From positions 124,001 through 188,000 of the forward strand of contig VZRN01002235.1 of the NCBI GenBank assembly GCA_013397935.1: 64,000 nucleotides of DNA. Direction: 5' to 3'. Below, piece by piece: positions 25,601 to 35,778 of the stretch; within the stretch, counting starts at the first letter, position 1, and every line of letters starts with the position of its first letter. The notes below the pieces were generated by a model. The model saw nothing but the letters and a program-made list of their open reading frames with translations. It ran no database searches and had not been told where the DNA came from. Origin of the DNA: Dasyornis broadbenti. Its lineage: Eukaryota; Chordata; Aves; Passeriformes; Dasyornithidae. Position numbers and translations under genes: made by a program.

Positions 25601-26543
25601 TCCCTCAGACTCTTTACCTAAAATTTGAGCTTAAGATCACATCTGTTATTATTATTATTATTTTCCACTTTCCACCAGTTAGCTCTTTTTTTGAATGCAG
25701 CTAAAATGTCATGATTTTATTTTTACACATCCATGTTTGATATTTGTAGATTCAAAACATAAAGTATATAAACCTTATCTTTTAAGATTTAAATTCTTTT
25801 AAAAATTTTCAAGTAGAAAAACATTTCCCCATTTTGGAGTGAGGTATAAAACACAGTGTAAAAAATAACCAATGAACCATCACAAATACTTTAGACAGCT
25901 GTACTGAGGTGTTACAACATAAGTTGAATAAAACAATACTTAATTAAATTATGCTTGTTTTATAATATAACATGTGTATAAGTTCTTTTTATTGGGGAAA
26001 AGACTTGTGAGACCCACAGAGAAAAGAAAATTGTCAAATAGCATGGATTGCTAAGGAAAATGTTACAAACTTCAGTAAAAAAAGCAGTTTTATACTTCCC
26101 TCTGGAGTGCCTGTTGTAGTCAGGTGTGCTGTAGAATGCATGTAGGATGGTCAGGAGGACCTAGAAAACTAATGGTTTTTTTGTGAAATTGGGAATTTTC
26201 TGAATTAGGAAATACAGAAATACAGAAAAGCTTCCTTCTTTTAGGGAAAAAAGCTTTGCACTTTGGCTGTGAAAGGATGGACCAAGAGGAAAGTTGGGGA
26301 TAGTTCTTGACACACACAAAAAGGCTCATAAATAATAAAATAATAAAAATAGGAAGGTCTAGCAGTTAAATATCCTTTTCCCTCAAGTTTTCCAAGTGAT
26401 TGTAGGCCAAGCTTCCAAGCAAGAATTACTGTGGATGGAAATTAGAATCTGCAGGTAATACTTTTCCTTCTTCACCAAGAATACAGGAGTAATATATATT
26501 TTCTTCATTTAAGACAGTAAAAATATGTATGTAACCTCAGGGC
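22691..26543. other. AT-rich unique sequence
   Basis: No gene or transposon recognised. A consensus-like donor TTTGGTAAGTG at 24612-24622 has stop-filled frames before it. Short homopolymer and (TTA)n runs only (near 25648-25663). Confidence 0.5.
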
Positions 26544-27200
26544 AGAAGGGGAAAGGGAAGNNNNNNNNNNNNNNNNNNNNNNNNNNNNNNNNNNNNNNNN
26601 NNNNNNNNNNNNNNNNNNNNNNNNNNNNNNNNNNNNNNNNNNNNNNNNNNNNNNNNNNNNNNNNNNNNNNNNNNNNNNNNNNNNNNNNNNNNNNNNNNNN
26701 NNNNNNNNNNNNNNNNNNNNNNNNNNNNNNNNNNNNNNNNNNNNNNNNNNNNNNNNNNNNNNNNNNNNNNNNNNNNNNNNNNNNNNNNNNNNNNNNNNNN
26801 NNNNNNNNNNNNNNNNNNNNNNNNNNNNNNNNNNNNNNNNNNNNNNNNNNNNNNNNNNNNNNNNNNNNNNNNNNNNNNNNNNNNNNNNNNNNNNNNNNNN
26901 NNNNNNNNNNNNNNNNNNNNNNNNNNNNNNNNNNNNNNNNNNNNNNNNNNNNNNNNNNNNNNNNNNNNNNNNNNNNNNNNNNNNNNNNNNNNNNNNNNNN
27001 NNNNNNNNNNNNNNNNNNNNNNNNNNNNNNNNNNNNNNNNNNNNNNNNNNNNNNNNNNNNNNNNNNNNNNNNNNNNNNNNNNNNNNNNNNNNNNNNNNNN
27101 NNNNNNNNNNNNNNNNNNNNNNNNNNNNNNNNNNGGAGAAGGGAAGGGAAGGGAAGGGAAGGGAAGGGAAGAGAAGGGAAGGGAAGAGAAGGGAAGGGAA
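26544..27200. repeat. (GGGAA)n array containing an assembly gap
   Basis: Ns fill 26561-27134 (574 bases). The left edge reads GGGGAAAGGGAAG, and the right edge is about 66 bases of GGGAA units with two GAGAA variants, ending at 27200. So the gap almost certainly lies inside one pure-purine pentanucleotide array. True length is unknown. Four consecutive GGGAA units also satisfy the simple G-quadruplex pattern (four G3 runs with 2-base loops). Open frames drawn across the Ns are artefacts. Confidence 0.95.
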
Positions 27201-29310
27201 ATATTTCAAAAGTGCATATAGGAGAGGTAGTGGAAAAAAGAAAAAGGGATGCAAGGTGGTAGCTAAGAGTCTATTCTTGGTTATCCCTGGATGAGTTACT
27301 TAAGGTAATTGAATAATCTTAACCCTTCTTTCCATTACTACTCTTAACAATGCGGGACATGGCACAGGTCCTTCCTTGTCCAATGAAAGATGCACAGGTT
27401 CTTACAGAGCCCCCTTACCAAACGTACAAATTATAGTTTACAAATATGCTCCTGTTATCTAGTTTAATTGTATTTTCTCTTACTACTATGCCTGTTCTAG
27501 CACACCTCTCCAATGGCTTTGGAAAAAACAGTCAACTAAGATAAGGAGCAGAAGTTTTATATTTTAATTTCCATTTGGTGATATGATAACTAATGAAGTG
27601 ATTTTACTTCCCCATTTCTGGTTTTTTAAAATGGCAGTCAGAACTGTGAACATGTAGTCCTTCTACATTGTGGAAGATTTCTACCTTGTAATAACAGGAT
27701 ATATGTCATGTGCAGGCATTATTCTCCCCACTGTTTTTTCGTTAAAAAATTTTAGGCACAATTTCCTAATATGATATAGTGGATACACTGTATAACCACC
27801 TTATAAATAGCATTCTACAAGTGTTTGTGATAAGAAAAAGGGCAGCAAAATGCCACATACTAAATGTTTGGCAGAAATCCTAAAATAATGTTTTAATGTC
27901 TGTGAAAAATCAAATATTGGTATATTCTTTTCTCCTATGCCTACTTTTCTCACAATCTAATAATGTGTATTGTACTTTGTCTACTATGTGTACCTTTCAT
28001 TTTGGTCAGAGCCTTTAATCCTCCAAGTTTTATATAAAACACCATAACCACAGTGTAGTAGGTTAGGACTGATTGACAAGTGCATATAATTGTGGCTTCA
28101 GAAGTGGAGTATGTTTTACTGTTGCAAAAAATGCACAACCTTGAAAATAAAGAAGTTGTGCCCTTTCTCTAGGATAAAAGGATCATATCAAATTGGTTCA
28201 TTTTCTTGGCAGAATGAAATAAAAGGCTTCCTTTAACAAAGAACACTTCCCAAAAGGCAGCTGGATGAATTCTCTTTGACTAGATAGCACTATACCGATC
28301 AGAAAATCAGAGAAGGTAAAAGCAGAATTTTTGGGCGTCTTCCCCTTTTAACCTCATTCTATATCCAGTCATGTATGGAAAAGATAAAATAGAAGAAAGA
28401 AATAACTCTGCATTTTTGCCAATATTTAGAAAAATTAAGGTTTTTGTGAAAAGAGTAAGTTGGTAAACAGGAAAGACATATTGGATCCTCCTAATTAAAT
28501 ATTCTGCACCTCAGCCTCTGTTATCTCAGTTCCAATACCTTTCGTGGAAAATAACCTTTAAATGTGATCTTGATTCTCTTACTCTGGATTAGTGGCTAAT
28601 TCAGTCTTATTCAAATGCCTTAAGGCTGGTGAGAGGTTATAAAGAGAATAAATAGATTCAAAGGCATGAATCGGTTCAGGATTCCAGGCAGGGGAGGAGC
28701 TGTGGTTTAAACACCTCGTTCAGCACTAACAAGGATGTGTGAATAGCAGGCTACTCTGTCTCTTTCATGCTGGGCTTTACTAGCAGCCAGAGATGTTCCA
28801 GCTCAGAGTACAAATGGGCCAGGGCAACCAGGCACCATACGCAGCCATACACGCTGGCTAATCAGGAATAACAGAGCACATTCATGCACTCCAAGGGTTG
28901 CAGTCATGGGCTGGGCAAGAAAAAGCACCTGGGAATATGGAACTAAGCACATTCCCTGTCTCCAAACAGGAGAAGGAACAGTTCTTACTACCCCACCAGT
29001 ACTGCCACCCTCTACTGCTTCTTCTCAGTCACTTATAAAGCTCCTCAGCCTTCCTTCTCTTTGGCAACTTCTACTACTGAGAAGTAGAATTGCTCCTTTT
29101 GTGTAGGGAATTGCTGCACCCTTTTACCTAAGTGCAAGTTTCAATGCAATAGTCAGATTAATGGCAAAAAAACTACAGAAGTCATATCTTTAGGAAAAGA
29201 GTGGTGGTTACATCCAAGATACATCTGGTTTTGTTCTAGATCTAATATTTGATCAGAGACACATCACACAGTTCTCTAGATATAGGTGTTTCCAGCACTT
29301 TGAAGCAGAA
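27201..29310. other. AT-rich unique sequence, less AT-rich from 28.7 kb
   Basis: Nothing recognisable to 28.68 kb. From 28680 to 29110 base composition becomes more balanced, with a 66-codon plus-strand frame (28906-29106) lacking splice or family support. Confidence 0.5.
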
Positions 29311-29530
29311 CAAACACTGTGCCAGGTGGACCTGCCACGCATGCCCCGGGCAGAGCTCCTGGGTCTCAGCCCACGGTCAGTGCAATAGGAGCTCACCACA
29401 TGTCCAGCCATCCTACCTGTCTGGCTGCGCCTGAGCTCTCCTTCACACACGTCAGCGCTCCCCCAGTGCACTCTAACACAGCAAAACTGACAAGAGGCTC
29501 CTCTGTAGCGTACAAGTCCTTGCCATTGTC
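29311..29530. other. small GC-rich, CpG-bearing island of unknown origin
   Basis: Roughly 220 bases with clearly higher GC than the flanks and at least seven CpGs (for example in CCACGCATGCCCCGGGCAG and CACACACGTCAGCGCTCC). It shows no CR1 or ERVL landmarks and no TATA or start codon arrangement I trust. Frames are open on both strands for 60 to 127 codons, as expected of stop-poor GC-rich sequence. It could be part of an unrecognised LTR, a conserved element or a small exon. Just to the right (29545-29614) ATATGGACA and ACAAACTGA are each repeated. Confidence 0.45.
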
Positions 29531-31058
29531 TCCAAAGGAATAAGTCTTTATGGACAAACTGAATCAGCATCCATATGGACATGAGCATATGAAATATGGA
29601 CATATGGACAAACTGACACAACTGCTGGACCAGCAACTAGAATGGAATACAGGTTCCTTACAAAGAAGTCCCATTACATACACTTATTTTAATGTTAATG
29701 TTAAACAGGTCACTATTTTTCTAACTATATTTACACTGTACTAATTCAAAATAACTCCTCTGATCCCATGTTTCAAAATGCATTATGCTTTGATTTATTA
29801 AAACATTTAGTACATAAAAAAATGTGATTGAATTGATTACTAAAAGTATATTTATTAATATTTTAAAATGTTAAGTTTCCTATACAAGGTTCCTCTCCTA
29901 CAGGTTTACCTAAGTTGAACAAGTGTGGTTTTAATAATCCACAGGTACATATGCAATTAACACAATAACTGTCTTAACATATTTAATTTAAATGTCAAAT
30001 CCAGTCTCTTTTTAAAATGCTACCTTCCAAACAATGCATCCTGACCATCAAAATGTTTTTATTGTGAAGATGGTTTCTTCTTCTAAACATTCATTGGGAA
30101 AACAGATAAAAAGGAAAATAGATTGGTCCTTGAGAAGCTAAATCACTGTTTACATACCTGGAGTTTTGTTGAGTATGGGGATGATTGTAATATGTCAGCA
30201 CTTCTTTAGACACAACAAAACAAATAAATACAATCTTAGTTGAACCATGCTCATAAATCAATCAATACATGAATAAATAAATTCAGCATCTGTACTCATG
30301 ATTTTAACACTATAATTTTAATCTTATGACTGGATGAAATTAAGGCATACTCTTAGTGACATCTTGGAAGGTAAAAATGGGGGAGTACTTTTTCTGTAAA
30401 GTTTGGATATTTATAATCCCGTCATTTGCATCTATCATGGTTTCTGCAAGAGACCATTTAAGCTTATGTTCTGGAGTCTGTCTAATCATTGCAATTAAAA
30501 GTTGGAATAAGTTATGAGCAATAAAAAAAGTAAATGATATCCAGTCTGAAAGTAGAACTAATTATAAAGCTGTTGCTTGATTAAGGTGTTTATACTGAAA
30601 AGTATTAAAGGGATTAGTCTAAAGCTTTACATCCTGCAGCACAGAATTAGTATGCAGGATTTAGACACTCAAATTAATTCAGGTGCACCAAACAATTATA
30701 TGAAAAAGGAATACTCGACCCAGCTAATGGCCACACTAGTCCACCAAGCTAATTTATATTCATGTACTTATTGACCTCTCTGCACGCTCACAAAAGGACA
30801 GTTCTAATGCTAATGTGCGCTTCCAAGGCTGTCTCCATCTACTGAATCTAATCACAGCTGACTTCAGTGAGAAGACAACAATGTACCCCATGGCTAACAT
30901 TTCGCACCAATGAAATGTTTCCTGAAGGACAGATGTGACTCTCTTAAGATTCTGTGGACACAGCGGTCTAAATTATGATCCCGGAGGAAACAGTGAAACA
31001 CTGCCATGGGAGAAGCCTCAGAATACCCATTTGAGAGGAGGACCAACTACAGAGCATG
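29531..31058. other. AT-rich unique sequence
   Basis: After the small ATATGGACA repeats there is no recognisable gene or transposon. Confidence 0.5.
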
Positions 31059-31265
31059 TACACAAAATATAAAAACAAACAAGCAAACAAACAAAACCAC
31101 ATACACAAAAACAAACAGACAAACCCTCACACACAAAAAAAACCAAAGCAAACAACCACACACACAAAAAACCAACCCAAAATAACCCAAATCAAACCTA
31201 TCAACCAAAAAAACAAAACAAAAAAACCCTTGCTTAATAAAAAAAACTCCCAAACCCCAAGATAC
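31059..31265. repeat. A/C-rich low-complexity tract
   Basis: Over 200 bases made almost only of A and C on the plus strand, in units such as AAACAAAC, CCAAAAAAAC and CACACACAAA. The open frames here (Lys/Gln/Thr-rich on plus, Phe/Val/Cys-rich on minus) result from the skewed composition. Confidence 0.9.
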
Positions 31266-33584
31266 ACTAGACAGTAGAGGGAACAATGTATGGGGTGGTG
31301 TGAACAGGAGAAAAAAAGAAGAGAAGGAGGTGTAGGAAATATATATATCTAGTATGCAACTCCTATCTACACACACTATAGCAAATTAAAGCATTAAAAT
31401 AAAGTAATATAGGGTGCAAGGATACACAGCCTTTTCAAAAGCTGCATCACAAATGGGATCAGGCTGTTTTAATAATAACCCTCAGATGGATGTGTGACAT
31501 TGTGGAAGGATGTTTGCTGAACTCATAAGCAAATAAAGAACAAGAGTTTATTTCAAGAAGAACTTACAAAGCCTGCTCTCAGGGTTCATGTCCTTAACAA
31601 TCTCAAATAATCTTTATCAAGCAAGACTGATAAAGACAAGAAAACAAACAAAACAATTTAAGATTGGGTTTATATAACCGTCAAAAGAAAGACAGTCCTG
31701 GAAGAGACAAACAAAAATCCTACATCCACTTTACAGCTAAATCCTAAGAAAATGGAGAAAACTTTTAGAGTACAGAAGCAAAAAATTGCAGAAAAAACTA
31801 TTGATTCTATTTGGAGGGGTCAGTTAGAAATGATCCTAGTGCTGTGTCAGAGCAATGCTAACATACTCTGCTGAGAAGAAACCAGAAGAAGCCCTCCATT
31901 GATTCTATCAGAATCTGGCCATGCCCAGAGCCGCCAGGCTAAGCAAGAGTGGCAGCCCTAAGGTCAGAAAGTAAGGAACAAAATAAACCGAGAGAGTAAC
32001 AAAATAAACCCTTCATCCTGATCTGTCTAGCACTGACTGTGTTCCCTCTGGTCCTCATGTGTGACACTTTAGCAATAGAAAGAAAAATAAACATCCATGG
32101 GCCTCATATTTTGACTGATAAACTTTTTTTTTAAAACCTGACATTGTACTTAATCATCTTATGGCTCTGCAATAAAATTTTGTAGTTTTCAACACCACAA
32201 AAATAATTACATTTATTCTGTTCCATGATGAAAAATGCCTGGCTAGGACATCTTTGCTTGAAAGCTTTGGATCATCTTCAGGATCAAATTTTCAGATGCC
32301 AAATCATGAGACAATTAAGCCCTTACTGCTCTAGTGTGTATTTTTCTGAGAGCTTTCTTACCCATGGAAAACATCCTCAAGCTTCTCTCTAGATAATTCC
32401 TCTTTCTGTAATTCCTCCCCTTCTTAAACAGAGGCCTTATGAAAAAAACAGAGGTTAAATCACTTATTTCAAAGTTGTCAGTAATAATCTCACTTTTTAG
32501 ATCACTTGTGAAGTAATGAACTTCTTTGCTCTTTACAGTTGTGTTTTGTCTTATGTTTGTGCTCTTTTGGATTCTCAGTTACCGTCAAAGTGTAGTCCAA
32601 ACACTTGAGACTAAGACATTCTTTGCACAGCAAATCCAGCTTACTTTGCTTATTGTAGTCCTCTGAATCTCTATTTTTCCTGTGCCTCAGTGTGTCATCA
32701 ATATTTTTTTCTTTTTTTTTTTTTTTTCTTTTATCAGCAACTCGGCTCCTCACCCTCTTCAAGATTTGGCTTCCCTGCCTCTCATCAGCAATGCCTTGTA
32801 GTCCCTGAAAATATGTGTTAACATTACATAGTTCTCATAGTAATCCTCCCAGTCCTCTGGATTATTGTGCTGCATTCAGCCTTGTCTATTTAATTCAAAA
32901 CTGCTGAATATATCACATTCTGCACAGAGCAAAATGAGGAAATTGTAAAGGTGGCAACCTTCAGATTATCTTCCATTTACTGACTCATGTTGCTAGTAGA
33001 TACAGGACAAGCACTATGTGAAATTCCCTTTGGGAGCCTTCTTTCAATTACCTTTTACGTTTCCAGAGAGTATGAGCTCTGACAGAGCTTTTAATTGTTC
33101 TACTCTTCTGCCTGGGGTACTTTTAAAATTACTTTTCTTTCCTGATACTGTGTAACCAAAAACTGTTACCTTTTCCTTGTTTAAGCATTCAAAGAGAGGT
33201 GTTAGAAGACAAGGTCACAGAGGACAGCTATCAAAGGCACTCAGTTATCTCTTGCTCAGACTGAAAGCTGAAGAGATTTTATTTATAGCCAGTGCTCTTG
33301 GTAGCAAACACACATCATGTCACTCCATAAAGCTTCGTAGAAGGAGAGGCAGAAGGAGCTGGGTGTTCTTATATTGGCGAAATCTATCTAATCAGAGTCT
33401 TCAACTCCCAACAGCGGAATCTACAGAAGACAGAGCCAGAGTCTTCTCAGTCATGCACAGAAAAATAATCAGAGGCAGTGGTGTCAATTTGCAGCAGTAG
33501 GAGTAACTATCAGACCAACTGAAAAATAAGTGTTCTCTTCCCCATGACAGATGAACAGAGAATAAGCATCAAAACAGTCTGTTT
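31266..33584. other. AT-rich unique sequence
   Basis: No gene recognised. A poly-T run at 32712-32727 explains the Lys-rich minus-strand frame at 32502-32762. A 107-codon plus-strand frame at 33177-33500 has no supporting feature. Confidence 0.5.
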
Positions 33585-33680
33585 GGAGAAAGTGTGGAGA
33601 TACTCAAACTTATCGGAACATAACCCTGAGCAACCTGGTCTAACCCTGAAGCAGGATTTTGGATCAGTAAACTTCTAAAG
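33585..33680 (+). mobile_element. CR1 LINE tail remnant
   Basis: Short plus-strand match: TGTGGAGATACTCAAACTTAT, then AACCTGGTCTAACCCTGAAG and GCAGGATTTTGGATCAG. These follow the CR1 order (GTTGGAGATACTCAA, GAGCAACCTGATCTA, AGCAGGAGGTTGGAC). It is truncated on both sides. Confidence 0.6.
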
Positions 33681-33774
33681 ACTATTTTAAACTTAAATTA
33701 TCCTATAATAATCTAATAATTATACTTTTTCTAGATAAAAAATCTTCTGTGATGAGATCATTATCTAAGTGCAG

Positions 33775-33930
33775 AGTTGTTAGAAGGGACCTGAAAAGTC
33801 ATCTGGTCTCTTTTTCCACCACAGTCCAGGACCTGTGACAAATTTTTTCATTTTAGATATTTGTCAGATCTATCCTTAAAGGCAAAGGGTGGAAACCCTT
33901 CCCCATATTCATGCTGTTCTCCAATCATAG
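33775..33930 (-). mobile_element. CR1 LINE tail remnant, reverse orientation
   Basis: Read on the plus strand it has the reverse CR1 tail order: TTAGAAGGGACCTGAAAAGT, CATCTGGTCTC, CAGTCCAGGACC, ATATTTGTCAGATCTATCC, then CCCTTCCCCATATTCATG. Diverged and without octamers. Confidence 0.55.
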
Positions 33931-34459
33931 ATTCACACAACCATTCCAGCTACAGTCCTCCATTGCTTCTGTTGTTAATTTCTTTTTCTGACATACGATC
34001 CATATCCCTTTTCTGCAATTTATCATTGTATTGTCTAGCTAGAAAGGCAGAATCGGAATTTTGAGGAAGGAAACTGCTTTTATGCAATTACAAACACACA
34101 TCTACACAGAAATATACAGAACTGTATTAATAAGAATAAAAATCCCAAATCTATTATCTATTCCTTTTGCAACCAAAAAAAGACCACTGAATATTGACCA
34201 AAATTCCCATTAAAAAAACTCCATTGCACTTTTTGCTGCTTTTTCTACAGGCATCCCTGCTTAAAAGGTATTTTCTTGGGATTCTTTTTGACACAGCTGT
34301 GATAACAGTTGATACAAACACATAGCAGAGGATTCATCATTTTCTCACGTAGAAAGGCCACTTTTAGACATGTAGTTCTACACACATAATTCTGTGGAAC
34401 CCAGAGTCTTGAGGGAATTGGCTGATGTAGTTGCCAAGCCACTCTTCATATTATTCAAA

Positions 34460-34672
34460 AAGTCATGGCAGTCAGATAAAGTCCTAGCTGGCTGGAAAAA
34501 AGAAAATATTCCATTCATTTTTAAAAATGGTAGAAAAGAGGAGCTGGGGAATTACTGATCTATCACCTTAATCTCTTGTTTCTGGGAACATCATGGAACA
34601 GATCCTCCCCTGGATGGCACATGGAAGACAGGGAGGTAATTCAAGGCAGCCAGCAGGGTTTTACTAGTTTGC
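34460..34672 (+). mobile_element. CR1 LINE ORF2 (reverse transcriptase region) fragment
   Basis: Follows the coding part of avian CR1 upstream of the usual truncated tails: AGCTGGCTGGAAAAAAG, CCATTCATTTTTAAAAATGG, GAGCTGGGGAATTACTGATC, ATCATGGAACAGATCCTCC, GGCACATGGAAGACAGGGAG, then CAGCCAGCAGGG. In protein terms it covers the stretch before the catalytic core of the reverse transcriptase. Its frame is broken by stops and it is a dead fragment. Confidence 0.8.
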
Positions 34673-35697
34673 CTGAATTATAAAACAAGTACTACAAGGC
34701 AAAAATCTAAGGTATGTTAGAAGATTTTTGGAGGTACTTTCATCATTTTAGTTGATATACAGTGACATGGTCTCTTGTCCTGAAGAGGTCTCTTGTCTTG
34801 CTTTCTTTCCAAATGGACATAGGAACCTTCCCCAACAAGTATACTACATTAGTGAGTATGGTGCAGGGATATGGAATATCTGGGTGCCTTGCTTTGCTAA
34901 AGATGGAACGTTAAAGAAAGGAAAAGTATCTGCTAAACCTAAGCGGGTTTGCCAAAGCGAATTAAAAATACCTCCCTTCCTCAAATTCCGTTTTTCAAGA
35001 GCTCAAAAAAAAGAGTTTAGAGGATATATTGCTTCAAGAATCCAAACAGTATTGCCACAATCTCAAGCACAGTTCTCACCTCAAGGAATTTTCATTTCGA
35101 GCCTCAGACAGTAACTGTACTTCACAGATTCAGCAAGGATCTGGTAAAAATGAATCTAGCTTTGCTGACAGCAGAGTCCTTGCAGAAGCCAGATATAGCT
35201 GAGTTTCCTGATCCACTAAGAAAAGAGAGTTGGAACTTTTGATTTACATGTAGGAATATGATATCAAGATTTTTTCTTATGTGACTGTCATCCAACACAC
35301 TCTGAAATCTTAAAATGATCTTGAAACATCTGCAAACCGGGACACTTTGTTCTGTTGGGACATGCTGCACTGCTGTGTGTTGTGACAAATCCCGATAGGG
35401 AGACAGGAGTTAGGGAACTCTCACTAGTGCCACAGCCATGTTTCTTTCTATCAATGAAACAAAAGGCTTCAGTAAACACCCAAATTCCCCAGCACAAACA
35501 TGTAAATCATGGAAGAGCCGTATTCCCAGAAAATATCTAAAATTCATCCACTTAACTGAGAGCTGGAAGTTGTGCAGCGCCTGAAAGCTGGGAACATTGA
35601 GTCTGAGGCTGGTGTTAGCTCCACCAGTAGGCTCCATCTGAGTAGGGAAACACCATCCCCAGTCCCAACTCATTCTGCATAGCCAGAAATTACTTAC

Positions 35698-35778
35698 CTC
35701 ATCTCTTAATCCTTGGGATAAATATACTAGGGAACTCCTGGATGTGCCTTTTCAAGATCAGAGCGTCAGCCCACATAG
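35698..35778 (-). other. splice-site-bounded segment, possible noncoding exon
   Basis: On the minus strand an AG (35780-35779) after TTCTGCATTTTCAAA begins an 81-nt segment. It ends at a consensus donor, GATGAG then GTAAGTAA, with GT at 35697-35696. The only open frame starts at an ATG two bases in (MWADALILKRH...) and meets TGA one base before the donor. So it cannot be an ordinary internal coding exon. It might be an exon of a long noncoding RNA, or chance. Confidence 0.15.

Noticed and set aside
26505..27262. Open frames of 245-249 codons on both strands
   Set aside because: They run through the N gap and the GGGAA array, so the residues are unknown and the frame is an artefact.
31047..31376. 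109-codon minus and 73-codon plus open frames
   Set aside because: They are produced by the A/C-rich low-complexity tract, which lacks T and so avoids stop codons on plus.
32502..32762. Lys-rich 86-codon minus frame resembling a basic nuclear protein
   Set aside because: The Lys stretch comes from a T16 run, and there is no start codon context, splice site or known motif.
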